From Paenibacillaceae bacterium (GTDB taxonomy: Bacteria; Bacillota; Bacilli; Paenibacillales; Paenibacillaceae), in contig REGQ01000005.1 in NCBI GenBank assembly GCA_004134985.1, positions 204,158 through 268,157 of the forward strand: 64,000 nucleotides of DNA, written 5' to 3'. Position numbers and translations under genes: made by a program. Shown here piece by piece: positions 9,001-17,354 of the stretch. Positions within the stretch are counted from its first letter, which is position 1, and the number at the start of each line of letters is the position of its first letter. The notes beneath the pieces were generated by a model that saw only the letters and a list, made by a program, of their open reading frames with translations, did no database searches and was not told the DNA's origin.

Positions 9001-9654
9001 ATGAAACTTGCTTATCTGTTAGTAGTCTTAATTACTCTGAGTGCATGTGCACCGGTAGTTTCGAAAGAACGCAGCGAAGATAATGTTATAAACAATGAAA
9101 TTAAGCCCGGTACTGAACTGAATGTAGTACAAGAATCCCCCGGATATCCCGGATATTTAGCTAAAAATGAAGGGGGACTAACTATTCAGGATTCTGAAAC
9201 AGCTTATGAAATGTGTGCGAGAGCGCTGACTGACTATTATAAAGCGGTCTGGAACGGCACAGCTATTGAATTGGATACATTTATAGATAACGAAAACCTT
9301 AAACAGTATACGCAAAAGAAAATTCAATCTCAATATGATGTGTATGCCCAATTTAATGATAAGGTGCAAAATGTTGAGATTGACGCTTGGGAAGTGGAGT
9401 ATACGGATGATGTGGATGGAGGTTTTCTCTATTTAAAATTACCTGCGAAAATTAATAAGGCTGTGGGTGGTAGTGGTGAAGTTACGGAGTTTCTTGTACG
9501 CAATATAAACGGCAAGTTAGTCATTGTTGATTGGTATACGAATACAAAAGACGGTTATGATTTCATGGTTCGTGGAGCAAACCTAACGATTGACAACCCC
9601 GATATTTGGAATAATAGTGAATGGGTAAAGAAGTTAGATATTATAACAGATTGA
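9001..9654 (+). CDS. Small lipoprotein of unknown function
   Basis: 217 residues from the ATG at 9001, which follows AGGGGGAA. The frame is open upstream to 8920, but that extension hides the signal peptide and lacks a binding site. Lipobox LSACAP gives C16. The mature protein has a helical segment (QDSETAYEMCARALTDYYKAVWNGTAIELDTFI) followed by a strand-rich half that resembles NTF2-like folds. The DNA is more AT-rich than the preceding operon, so it may be a separate acquisition. I do not recognise a family. Confidence 0.7.
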   Translation: MKLAYLLVVLITLSACAPVVSKERSEDNVINNEIKPGTELNVVQESPGYPGYLAKNEGGLTIQDSETAYEMCARALTDYYKAVWNGTAIELDTFIDNENLKQYTQKKIQSQYDVYAQFNDKVQNVEIDAWEVEYTDDVDGGFLYLKLPAKINKAVGGSGEVTEFLVRNINGKLVIVDWYTNTKDGYDFMVRGANLTIDNPDIWNNSEWVKKLDIITD

Positions 9655-10150
9655 ATTTTATAAGGGAGCGCTTGACCGCATACCATCGTAAGACGAAAGC
9701 GGAAACGTCGAAGGGAAAGGGTAGATACCACCCAGCTATGGCTAACCCGAAAGGCGGAAGAAGGCATTCGGGAAGTGGTAAAGGAAAGACTGGGGCCGCC
9801 GCCCCGCAGCAGCACACCCAGCCCTATTGAGCACCTAAAATTGTTGTATTTTCTGCAACAATTCAGCTCAAAATCTATCATTTCCCTGAAATTGTTATAC
9901 TTTATACAACATTTTTGACAAAATAGCAATAATTAGCCGAAATTGTTGTAATAAATACAACAATTTCGGTTCTACCTCAAAATCAGTGCTTGCCCCCTGT
10001 AAGCCCGCGGCAGCACGCCCGCGCTCGTCAAGATCTGATTTTGGTTTTGAGCCCAAATTTTAAAAGGGTTTGTCAAGCATTTTGTGTAAACGTATTTAGA
10101 GGATAAGGCCCCCGAAGGGGCGGTGGCAAACAGGCGCAAATCAAGTGTAA
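9655..10150. other. Gene-free stretch holding structured and palindromic DNA
   Basis: About 500 bases lie between the lipoprotein gene and the end of the convergent regulator gene. The first part (9660-9835) is purine-rich with a GC-rich hairpin near 9795-9806. The second part (9838-9969) holds three evenly spaced palindromes, listed separately. A 69-codon frame at 9621-9830 has a biased, lysine/glycine-rich composition and starts inside the lipoprotein gene; I do not consider it real. Confidence 0.5.
9838..9969. repeat. Three phased TTGTTGTA/TACAACAA palindromes
   Basis: Three inverted repeats share the half-site AATTGTTGTA: AATTGTTG-N9-CAACAATT (9839-9863), an imperfect copy around 9888-9914, and a perfect 14-bp stem CCGAAATTGTTGTA / TACAACAATTTCGG with loop ATAAA (9937-9969). 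Their centres lie about 50-52 bp apart, close to five helical turns. None is followed by a T run, so they do not look like simple terminators. Confidence 0.75.
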
Positions 10151-10154
10151 ATGA

Positions 10155-10207
10155 CGAGAAAGCCGGAACAAGCGAGGATTGATCCTCGCCAGTTCCGGCT
10201 TTCTCTA
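10155..10207 (-). terminator. Terminator-like hairpin after the GntR/LacI regulator gene
   Basis: GAGAAAGCCGGAAC and GTTCCGGCTTTCTC form a perfect 14-bp outer stem around an inner CGAGGA/TCCTCG stem. It lies 18 bases beyond the stop codon of the minus-strand regulator gene. The T tract on the minus strand is short (GTCATTT). Confidence 0.7.
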
Positions 10208-10224
10208 GATTGGGCTTATGGCTG

Positions 10225-11367
10225 TCAAGTTCTTGGCTCAGCCAGTTCAGGCGCTGCCAGCAAGTTAGGGCCCGTAGAGTCCCTGACAATGAGTTTGGAA
10301 GGCAGCTTGACCCGCTTGCACTGGCTTTGGGTTTCTCCCATCTGCTCGATGAGCAGTCTGGCGGCTTCCCGACCGATTTCTCTTTCTTGCTGGGCAATGA
10401 CAGTCGGCGCCACGACACAGAAGATCGGATCGACCACATCATCGAAGAAGATAATCGACAAATCCTCTGGCAGCCGGCGCCCGCATTCAATGGCCACTCT
10501 CGATATTTCCGGTCCGAAGCTGGAGGCCAGCAAAGCGGTCATCTGCGGGTTGGAAATAATAAACTGCCGAAGCGAGTTCATCGTTTCTTCTATACTTTGA
10601 CTGAAAGTCAGTGTGCTGAGCTGCAGACTGCGGTCGATGAGAATACCATGCTGTTCCAGCCCGTATTCATAACCGGCGATCCGCTCTTCAATGCTCGATG
10701 TCCCTTCGGGGCGCGACGAGATAAAGCCGATCGACTTATGGCCATATTCATACAGATGATTGACAGCTTCAACAGACGAAGTGAAATTGTCGGAGCTGAC
10801 TGAAGTGGTCTCAATTCCTTTCAACGAGCGATCAACGAGCACAAGCGGAAATTTGGACAAGGTGAGCGACAAGATTTCGCTGTTGTAGTTTTCGCCTTCA
10901 ACAGGATAGATAATTAAACCATCAAGCGGGAATTCCAACATTTCCTTAATTCTAACAATTTCATCTTGCTGGGAATCATTCGTTTTGGAGAAAAGCATGC
11001 GATAGCCTTCGGCAGAAAGCACATCCTCAATACCGCTGAGCACATTGGCGGTAAAGCGGTTGTCGAGCCGCGGCATGAGAAAGCCGACCGTTCGCTTGCG
11101 GGGGGCAGGGGACGCCGCCCGTGTCAGTTCGTCAAGCGCCTGATGATGGTCCTCCGCTACGAATGTACCTTTCCCTTGCTGGCGATACACGATCCGCTGC
11201 TCGACCAGATTTGAAAGCGCATTCTTAACTGTGATTCGGCTTACATGGAATTGTTCGGCCAGCTCATTCTCGGACGGAATACGGCTGAGCGGCGCCCATT
11301 TGTTGCTTCTGATTTGAGAAATAATATATTGCTCAATCTCTTTGTACATCGGAATATGTTTGTTCAT
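10225..11367 (-). CDS. GntR-LacI hybrid transcriptional regulator (AraR-like architecture)
   Basis: 380 residues from the ATG at 11367, which has GGAGCC nine bases upstream; two earlier in-frame ATGs lack a binding site. An N-terminal GntR-type winged helix (about 1-70) contains RIPSENELAEQFHVSRITVKNAL and QRIVYRQQGKGTF. It is followed by a LacI/periplasmic-binding effector domain (about 98-365, starting RTVGFLMPRLDNRFTANVLSGIEDVL). B. subtilis AraR has this domain order. It should repress the divergent sugar transport/catabolism operon starting at 11683 and be released by a sugar or sugar-acid ligand. Four exact ATACAACT half-sites in the shared intergenic region are candidate operators. Confidence 0.92.
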   Translation of the reverse strand: MNKHIPMYKEIEQYIISQIRSNKWAPLSRIPSENELAEQFHVSRITVKNALSNLVEQRIVYRQQGKGTFVAEDHHQALDELTRAASPAPRKRTVGFLMPRLDNRFTANVLSGIEDVLSAEGYRMLFSKTNDSQQDEIVRIKEMLEFPLDGLIIYPVEGENYNSEILSLTLSKFPLVLVDRSLKGIETTSVSSDNFTSSVEAVNHLYEYGHKSIGFISSRPEGTSSIEERIAGYEYGLEQHGILIDRSLQLSTLTFSQSIEETMNSLRQFIISNPQMTALLASSFGPEISRVAIECGRRLPEDLSIIFFDDVVDPIFCVVAPTVIAQQEREIGREAARLLIEQMGETQSQCKRVKLPSKLIVRDSTGPNLLAAPELAEPRT

Positions 11368-11412
11368 CGTCGGGTGGCTCCAATTCATTCGATTCAAGTA
11401 ATTGATTTAATG

Positions 11413-11621
11413 ATACAACTTAAATACAACTATGACAAGAATAAACTTGGCGCAATCTGACATAAATTAATCTTGTACTATAAGTTGGTATACATAGATG
11501 TCGAAAATAGGCGAGTAAATCGCTTTCATTTCCTTTAGTTGTATGTTAAAAAATACATTTACAAAATAATTTAAGTTGTATATATTATTTACAAACAGGT
11601 ATACAACAACCCTGTTAAGGT
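11413..11621. promoter_or_regulatory. Candidate operator cluster (ATACAACT/AGTTGTAT) and promoter region between regulator and ABC operon
   Basis: The 315-bp divergent intergenic region carries the octamer ATACAACT at 11413 and 11424 (direct, 11 bp apart) and its complement AGTTGTAT at 11537 and 11574. It also has a near copy at 11481 and GGTATACAACAACC at 11598, echoed by GGTATATCAACC 21 bp later. An imperfect cre-like sequence (12 of 14 consensus positions) lies at 11515-11528. The half-site shares GTTGTA with the palindromes at 9.84-9.97 kb on the other side of the regulator gene. Confidence 0.55.
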
Positions 11622-11682
11622 ATATCAACCTTGTAAACAACGATTAATAAAGACATGTACATTGAAGAAGGGGGAGATTGTT

Positions 11683-13065
11683 TTGAAGAAGAAATGGTCT
11701 GCAATTGGTATTGTAATGCTGGCTGCGATGCTTTTGGTAAGCGCTTGCTCGAGCGGGGGAAAAGGGAGCAGCGGCGAAGGCGGTTCCTCCAATAAAACGC
11801 TTAAGCTATGGACCTGGAAGGTCGCTTATGTGCCTGGCTTTGAGGCGGCTGCTGAACTTTATAAAGAAAAAACAGGGGTCAAGGTTGAGATTGAAACGTT
11901 TACGCCAGATGACACCTATAGACAGAAGGTCCAGGCGGCGGCCAATTCCAAAAATCTGCCGGACGTCATTCACTATTGGGCAACGAACGGCGATTCACTG
12001 GAAACCTCCTTGCTGGAGTTGACCTCAGAAGTCAAGGATGATGTGCTAAGCAATTACTTCGGTCCAGCCATGGACCCGATTAAAGTAACGGATAAGCAAG
12101 TGGAAAACTGGGCTTCCGACAAGAATGCAACGAATGTCCAGAAAGCGCTTAAAGCGGGTGAGTTTTACGGCCTGCCGCTTGATATCGGCGGTTTCTTCAC
12201 TTTCTATGGCAACAAGAAGCTGATCGAGCAGGCTGGTCTCGAAGCAGTCGCTCCGAAAACTTGGGAAGAGTTCGTAACAATGATGGAAACGGTGCAGAAG
12301 GAAACAAGTGTGCCAGCCCTCGTATTCGGCGCCAAACTCCCGGATCTGTGGGAGAACTGGGCAGGGTCTGCATTGCAAATTATGCTCAACGGCCCGGAAG
12401 GCTACATTAACCTGCTGGAAAGAAATGCGCAGATGAGCGATCCGAGCAACATTAAAGTGCCAGAAGCGCTCGGCGTTATCGCCGAGAAAAATCTGCTTAT
12501 GCCAGGCGTGCTGTCCACGGATATCGACGGGGCCGATCAAGCGTTTGCATCCGGCAAAGCCGCATTCGACCTTGGCGGATCGTTCACAATGTCCACCTTG
12601 CTCGCGATGGGGATGAAAGCGGAAGATATTATCGCGTTCCCGGTGCCGCCAATTGCCGGTTCCAAGCTGGACAAATGGGCGACCGATCCATTCACACTGA
12701 CGATGATGTCGGTCAACAAAGATACGAAGAACAAAGACGAAGCGCTTGATTTCATCAAGTTTATTACATCCGATGCCGATGCGGCTGTCGCGTTCTCCAA
12801 TGGTGCGTTCACCGTATCTGCAATGAAAATCGGGGATCGTTCAGCCGACTTGTCCCCTGCGCTGAAATCGATGCAGGAATCGTTCGCCACTGAGCCGGGG
12901 CCATACAGCCAGGTGCAGCCATACATCGACAACCGCGGCAAAAACAAGGAATGGGAAGAGTTCTTCCAATCAATGCAGTCGGTGATGGAGAAGAAAATGA
13001 CGGTTGCAGATGCGACGAAAAAATTTGACGAGCGCATGAAATCTCTGCAAGCTAGCGGAAATTGA
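11683..13065 (+). CDS. ABC transporter sugar-binding lipoprotein (family 1)
   Basis: 460 residues. The start is the TTG at 11683, with AAGGGGGAG seven bases upstream; a TTG at 11662 precedes that site and is less likely. Signal peptide and lipobox VSACSS put the lipid on C22, followed by a short G/S linker. The binding domain starts at KTLKLWTWKVAYVPGFEAAAELYKEKTG and includes the DEALDFIKFITSDADAAVAF segment typical of family 1 carbohydrate-binding proteins. The gene opens an operon with two permeases and two catabolic enzymes, so the substrate is likely a sugar acid or an oligosaccharide containing one. Confidence 0.9.
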   Translation: MKKKWSAIGIVMLAAMLLVSACSSGGKGSSGEGGSSNKTLKLWTWKVAYVPGFEAAAELYKEKTGVKVEIETFTPDDTYRQKVQAAANSKNLPDVIHYWATNGDSLETSLLELTSEVKDDVLSNYFGPAMDPIKVTDKQVENWASDKNATNVQKALKAGEFYGLPLDIGGFFTFYGNKKLIEQAGLEAVAPKTWEEFVTMMETVQKETSVPALVFGAKLPDLWENWAGSALQIMLNGPEGYINLLERNAQMSDPSNIKVPEALGVIAEKNLLMPGVLSTDIDGADQAFASGKAAFDLGGSFTMSTLLAMGMKAEDIIAFPVPPIAGSKLDKWATDPFTLTMMSVNKDTKNKDEALDFIKFITSDADAAVAFSNGAFTVSAMKIGDRSADLSPALKSMQESFATEPGPYSQVQPYIDNRGKNKEWEEFFQSMQSVMEKKMTVADATKKFDERMKSLQASGN

Positions 13066-13072
13066 TTTATGC

Positions 13073-13113
13073 TGCGCCAGTCTGAAGGAGCGGAGCTCTC
13101 TCGGGCTGGCGCG
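13073..13113 (+). other. Intercistronic stem-loop between binding-protein and permease genes
   Basis: GCGCCAG (13074-13080) pairs with CTGGCGC (13106-13112) around a loop containing GGAGCGGAGCTCTCTC, which can itself fold. No T run follows. Hairpins at this point in importer operons often stabilise the upstream binding-protein message relative to the permeases. Confidence 0.55.
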
Positions 13114-13162
13114 GCCTGTTTCCAACATCCAAGCAACAATAACGTATAAAGGATGATTGCTG

Positions 13163-14056
13163 ATGGTAACAGCTAAGAAAAAATGGGTTCCGTATCTTTT
13201 TCTTCTTCCCGGCATCGTGCTCTTTTTGGCCATTGGAGTCTATTCAGTAGGGTTCTCTGTCATTCTTAGTTTCTACAACTGGTCAGGCATCGATTTCTCG
13301 AACGCCCGCTATGAGGGATTGGATAATTTTCGTGATTTTCTGTTGGGCGGCAGTCCTGTCGTATCCCGCAATTTCTATTACGCGTTATTGCACAATTTTC
13401 AAATTGCCTTTTTCCAGGTTATCATTGTCATTCCTGTAGCGCTGGTATTGGCTTTCGTACTTCAGAATACCAAGTTGGCCGGTCTTTACCGGACACTGTT
13501 TTTCCTGCCGATGATCGCTTCCGGCATCGCTGTATTCTATGTATGGAAAGGTCTGTTCGAGCCGACAGGGGTGCTCAACTCGTTGTTTCAGACGCTCGGT
13601 CTTCATTTTCTCGTCGTGCCTGAAGGGATTTTGGGCAGTTCGTCCACATCGTTAATCGGGATCATTATTACGTCCATCTGGAGTGGACTCCCCGGCACAC
13701 TGCTGCTGTACTATGCGGGACTGACTTCGGTAGATCCGACTTTATATGAAGCGGCAAGTGTCGATGGCGCCTCCAAATCGACCATGATTCGAAAGATTAC
13801 GTGGCCATTGCTCAAGCCGATTACGCTGATTGCGGTTATTCAAATGGTGAACGGCGCTTTCCAGACGTTTGAAAATGTATTTATTATGACAGGCGGAGGT
13901 CCGGCGGGCAGCACGGAGGTGATCGGCACACTCGTTTACCGGACAGCATTTCTCGACAATGACTACGGATTAGCCAGTGCAATTGGCTGGACATCGTTCA
14001 TGGTCACCGGTCTGATCGCGATTTTCAGCATTCGTTCATTTAAGGCGGATATATAG
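13163..14056 (+). CDS. ABC sugar-type permease, first subunit
   Basis: 297 residues from the ATG at 13163, nine bases after AAAGGA; an in-frame TTG at 13157 is too close. Six membrane helices begin with WVPYLFLLPGIVLFLAIGVYSV. The EAA loop reads YEAASVDGASKSTMIRKITWPLLKP. A MalF/LacF/UgpA-like subunit of the importer served by the upstream binding protein. Confidence 0.92.
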   Translation: MVTAKKKWVPYLFLLPGIVLFLAIGVYSVGFSVILSFYNWSGIDFSNARYEGLDNFRDFLLGGSPVVSRNFYYALLHNFQIAFFQVIIVIPVALVLAFVLQNTKLAGLYRTLFFLPMIASGIAVFYVWKGLFEPTGVLNSLFQTLGLHFLVVPEGILGSSSTSLIGIIITSIWSGLPGTLLLYYAGLTSVDPTLYEAASVDGASKSTMIRKITWPLLKPITLIAVIQMVNGAFQTFENVFIMTGGGPAGSTEVIGTLVYRTAFLDNDYGLASAIGWTSFMVTGLIAIFSIRSFKADI

Positions 14057-14069
14057 GAGGGGTAAGAAA

Positions 14070-14888
14070 ATGACAAAGTATTTAAAACATATTTTGCTTG
14101 TGTTATACGGCCTGGCTTGCCTCTATCCGTTCGTATGGATGTTTGGAACGTCGCTTAAGACCCCGCAGGACGCATTGGCGAATCCACAATCGCCTTTTCC
14201 CGAGGGAGCGCTGCAATTCGGTACTTTTGCGGAAGTGTGGAACAAACTGAATTTCTATCAATTTTTTCTGAACAGTGTATTTGTTAGTGTATTTATTATT
14301 GTCGGCGTCATTATTATTTACAGCATGATGGGCTATGCATTTGCCAAGTACGTGTTCAAAGGTAAAAAATTTATTTACTACATGTTCATTGCGCTTTTGC
14401 TTGTTCCGGGTGTCACAATCCTGATTCCGCTCTACATTAATATGACAAATCTTGGTTTAGCGAATACGTATATCGGCATCATTTTGCCGATGATCAACGG
14501 CGCGGCGCCATTTGCTATTTTTCTATTCACCAGCTATTTCAGAACGATCTCGCATGAGCTCTATGAAAGCGCAGTGCTGGACGGCTGCAATGCGTTTAAA
14601 ATCTATTACCGCATTTACCTTCCGCTGGCGCTGCCGGCGATCGGTACGATCGCAATCATTAACTTTATTGGAAGCTGGAATAACATTCTGTGGCCGATGA
14701 TTATCGTCGACAGCAAAGAATTGTTTACTTTGCCGATGGGCTTGATGTATCTCGATTCCTCTTCATTCAAAAAATGGAACGAGTTGATGGCAGGGGCTAT
14801 TATTACGATCCTTCCGATCCTTGTTTCATTCCCGTTCCTGCAAAAAATGTATGTCAAAGGGATGACGATCGGTTCGGTCAAAATGTAA
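14070..14888 (+). CDS. ABC sugar-type permease, second subunit
   Basis: 272 residues with about six membrane helices; EAA loop YESAVLDGCNAFKIYYRIYLPLALP and the usual final GMTIGSVKM. AGGAGGGG lies just upstream and the gene starts 13 bases after its partner. As in the other importer operons here, no ATPase gene is present, so a shared ATPase must energise it. Confidence 0.92.
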   Translation: MTKYLKHILLVLYGLACLYPFVWMFGTSLKTPQDALANPQSPFPEGALQFGTFAEVWNKLNFYQFFLNSVFVSVFIIVGVIIIYSMMGYAFAKYVFKGKKFIYYMFIALLLVPGVTILIPLYINMTNLGLANTYIGIILPMINGAAPFAIFLFTSYFRTISHELYESAVLDGCNAFKIYYRIYLPLALPAIGTIAIINFIGSWNNILWPMIIVDSKELFTLPMGLMYLDSSSFKKWNELMAGAIITILPILVSFPFLQKMYVKGMTIGSVKM

Positions 14889-14987
14889 TTTTCGTAATCG
14901 ACTGTGATGGGCAGCACCGATTGACTGTGGCGAGAAGGAATCAATTTTAATCATTCACGAAGCGACTGAACTTTCCAGGAGGTAAGC

Positions 14988-16196
14988 ATGGCCAAAATAA
15001 CAGGTATCAGATGCATACGCACAAGACAGAATCGCAGTTGGACGATTGTGAAAGTCGAGACGAATCAGCCGGGATTGTATGGGATCGGCTCAGCCAGCGA
15101 CGTATACCAGCCGAGCGCTGTTATACAGGTTATTGAGGAATTGCTGGCCCCGCAGCTGATTGGGCGCGAGGCTGGCCAAATTGAAGATATTTGGCAGACG
15201 ATGTATACGAGCGGCTACTGGCGCAACGGCGCTACGTTGCATACGGCGATGAGCGGAATCGACATGGCACTGTGGGATATTAAGGGAAAGGAAGCAGGTA
15301 TGCCGGTGTACGAACTGCTTGGCGGGCCGGTACGTTCCGAGATTCGTTGTTATGCCCATGCCGACGGCCACACCTACGAACAACTCGAGGAGGAAGTGGA
15401 GCGGTACCGGGAGCAGGGATATACGCATATTCGCTGTCAGCTTGGCGGTTACGGCGGCGGCGGCTTCGTAAGCAGCAATGACGGCGGGTTGTTCCCTCCG
15501 GCGAACCGGTTTGACGAAGATTTGTATGTGGATGCCATTCCGGGCATGTTCGAGAAATTGCGTAACAAATACGGGATGGAGTTGAAGTTCACGCATGATG
15601 TTCATGAACATCTGAATCCTGCCAATGCGGTCATTTTGGCTCAGCGGCTCGATCCGTACAAGCTGTTCTTCCTGGAGGATCTGCTTCAGGCGGAGCATAC
15701 CGACTGGTACCGGCGGGTTCGTCAGCTCAGCTCGACGCCGCAAGCGATCGGCGAGCTGTTCACTCATCCGCAAGAATGGCTGCCATTAGTGCAAGAGCGG
15801 CTGATCGATTTCGTGCGGATGCGCGTATCCAAGGCAGGCGGCATTACGCCTTGCCGCAAAATTGCGACAGTGTGTGAAGCCTACGGTGTGCGGACGGCTT
15901 GGCAGGAAGGCGGGGAAAATGATCCTGTCAATCAGGTTGCGGCTGCTCATCTGGATATGGCGATCTGGAATTTTGGCGTGCAGGAAAGCAATCATTTTAA
16001 AGAAAAAGAACGCGAAGTTTTTCCCGGCATGGCTGTCATTGAAGGCGGCTGTCTGAAATTGTCCGGCAAGCCGGGACTTGGCATTGATATAGACGAGGAG
16101 AAAGCGATGGCGCTTGGTGCAGATGCATCGGGAACGGTCTATCACTCTCCGTATAAGTTGGACCGCAGACCCGACGGAACGCTTATCCGTCCTTAA
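14988..16196 (+). CDS. Enolase-superfamily sugar acid dehydratase (ManD/RspA family, mannonate dehydratase-like)
   Basis: 402 residues, the normal length for the family. The enolase N-terminal capping domain (about 3-115) precedes the barrel. Metal ligands are visible as D204 in THDVHEHL, E230 in FFLEDL and E256 in IGELFTHP, with 26-residue spacing as in characterised ManD proteins; H206 of the DxH pair is also present. The late segment NQVAAAHLDMAIWNFGVQES is typical. Members dehydrate D-mannonate or D-gluconate to 2-keto-3-deoxygluconate, some only weakly. Coupling to a sugar importer and an NAD-dependent dehydrogenase supports uronate or sugar-acid catabolism. AGGAGG precedes the ATG. Confidence 0.9.
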   Translation: MAKITGIRCIRTRQNRSWTIVKVETNQPGLYGIGSASDVYQPSAVIQVIEELLAPQLIGREAGQIEDIWQTMYTSGYWRNGATLHTAMSGIDMALWDIKGKEAGMPVYELLGGPVRSEIRCYAHADGHTYEQLEEEVERYREQGYTHIRCQLGGYGGGGFVSSNDGGLFPPANRFDEDLYVDAIPGMFEKLRNKYGMELKFTHDVHEHLNPANAVILAQRLDPYKLFFLEDLLQAEHTDWYRRVRQLSSTPQAIGELFTHPQEWLPLVQERLIDFVRMRVSKAGGITPCRKIATVCEAYGVRTAWQEGGENDPVNQVAAAHLDMAIWNFGVQESNHFKEKEREVFPGMAVIEGGCLKLSGKPGLGIDIDEEKAMALGADASGTVYHSPYKLDRRPDGTLIRP

Positions 16197-16246
16197 ATTC
16201 ATGCTTGCAGATGATGTCGGACAAAATGAGTAAGGAGGAAACAACA

Positions 16247-17104
16247 ATGAACAGAGTGCTCGTAACAGGCGCGGCAGGCAAGCTGGGTCGTTATGCAATG
16301 AAAGAACTGGCAGAACACGGTTATTCGATTGTTGCAACAGACAATCGTCCTTACGGAGAAGGTAGAAGATACGGTCATTTTGTCCAAGCTGATTTAGGCC
16401 AACTGGGCGAAGTGTATGGATTGGTCGCGGGAGTGGATGCAATTCTCCATCTTGCCGCAGTGCCGAACCCGATCAATTACACGCCGGAGCGCATATTCAG
16501 CAATAATATCATGTCTACTTATCATGTGATGGAGGCAGCGTCAAAACTTGGCATTAACAAAGTCGTCGCGGGGTCCAGCGAATCTGCCTTCGGGTTCTGC
16601 TGGGCGAAGACGCCGTTTGCTCCCGATTATTTTCCGGTTGACGAGCAGCATCCGCTTCTTCCCCAAGAAAGTTATGGACTGTCCAAAGTCGTAGGCGAAT
16701 TGATTGGCGATATGTTCAACCGAAGGGAAGGCATGGATGTATTGTCGCTTCGCTATTCCATGATTGTTGCGCCCGAGGAGTACAGGCACTTTATTAACAG
16801 GTTTAATGAAACGGCCAACCATCACCGGATAATGTGGAGCTATATCGATATCAGGGATGCGGCTGAAGCAAGCCGCTTGGCTCTTGAGGCGAGTGATACA
16901 GGATCGGTGCAGTTGAATGTTACTGCAGATGATGTGCTTAGCTCCACGCCCACGGAAGAATTGCTAAGGCGGCATTACCCGCAAGTAACGGATATTAGGG
17001 AACAGTTCGTCGGAACTCAGGCGCTTGTATCTAACCGGGCAGCACGTCAACTGCTGAACTGGGAGCCGCGATATTCGTGGAAAAGCGCGGTAGAGACCCA
17101 CTGA
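16247..17104 (+). CDS. NAD-dependent epimerase/dehydratase-family oxidoreductase (possible uronate dehydrogenase)
   Basis: 285 residues from the ATG at 16247, preceded by AAGGAGG; the frame is open back to 16205. An extended SDR with the nucleotide motif VLVTGAAGKLGRYA (5-18), LHLAA (68-72), S110/S111 and the Y143-x3-K147 catalytic pair in ESYGLSK. Uronate dehydrogenases belong to this group and oxidise galacturonate or glucuronate to aldarolactone; position after a ManD-type dehydratase makes a sugar-acid substrate plausible. The evidence does not exclude a UDP-sugar epimerase, though the chain is shorter than most of those. Confidence 0.82.
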   Translation: MNRVLVTGAAGKLGRYAMKELAEHGYSIVATDNRPYGEGRRYGHFVQADLGQLGEVYGLVAGVDAILHLAAVPNPINYTPERIFSNNIMSTYHVMEAASKLGINKVVAGSSESAFGFCWAKTPFAPDYFPVDEQHPLLPQESYGLSKVVGELIGDMFNRREGMDVLSLRYSMIVAPEEYRHFINRFNETANHHRIMWSYIDIRDAAEASRLALEASDTGSVQLNVTADDVLSSTPTEELLRRHYPQVTDIREQFVGTQALVSNRAARQLLNWEPRYSWKSAVETH

Positions 17105-17197
17105 ACTTAGCGAGACCGGCAGCTGCAAATGTCAACTGCAAAGCAGCATGCAGACCGTTGGCATGCCCTGGCCTATACAAAGTGCATATCATGCAAC

Positions 17198-17236
17198 AAA
17201 GCTCTTGAGGAGACCACTCCTTGAGAGCTTTTTTTT
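17198..17236 (+). terminator. Rho-independent terminator after the sugar-acid operon
   Basis: AAAGCTCTTGAGGA pairs with TCCTTGAGAGCTTT across a six-base loop and is followed by eight T residues. It closes the operon that began at 11683. Confidence 0.92.
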
Positions 17237-17264
17237 GTTGAGGAGAGCGGCTGATGCCACTTGT

Positions 17265-17281
17265 GCGGAGCTCCTGTCCGC
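17265..17281. repeat. Dispersed GCGGAGCTCCTGTCCGC repeat
   Basis: A 17-bp near-palindrome in the leader of the germinant receptor operon. It differs by one base from GCGGATCTCCTGTCCGC at 55265-55281, and its complement resembles GCGGACAGAGGATC at 55153 and 55202. Confidence 0.5.
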
Positions 17282-17354
17282 GCAATGGCTTTTGTATATT
17301 ATCGCCACTTGAGGGTGAGAATACCGTTATGGAAATTTGAGGGGGGAAACGACT

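Noticed and set aside
9621..9830. A small lysine/glycine-rich protein gene
   Set aside because: It starts within the lipoprotein gene, lacks a credible binding site, and has a composition expected from purine-rich noncoding DNA.
9937..9969. A transcription terminator
   Set aside because: The perfect stem is not followed by T residues on either strand and is one of three phased copies.
11515..11528. A firm cre site before the 11.7-kb operon
   Set aside because: It lacks the leading TG of the consensus; noted only as a weak candidate within the operator cluster.
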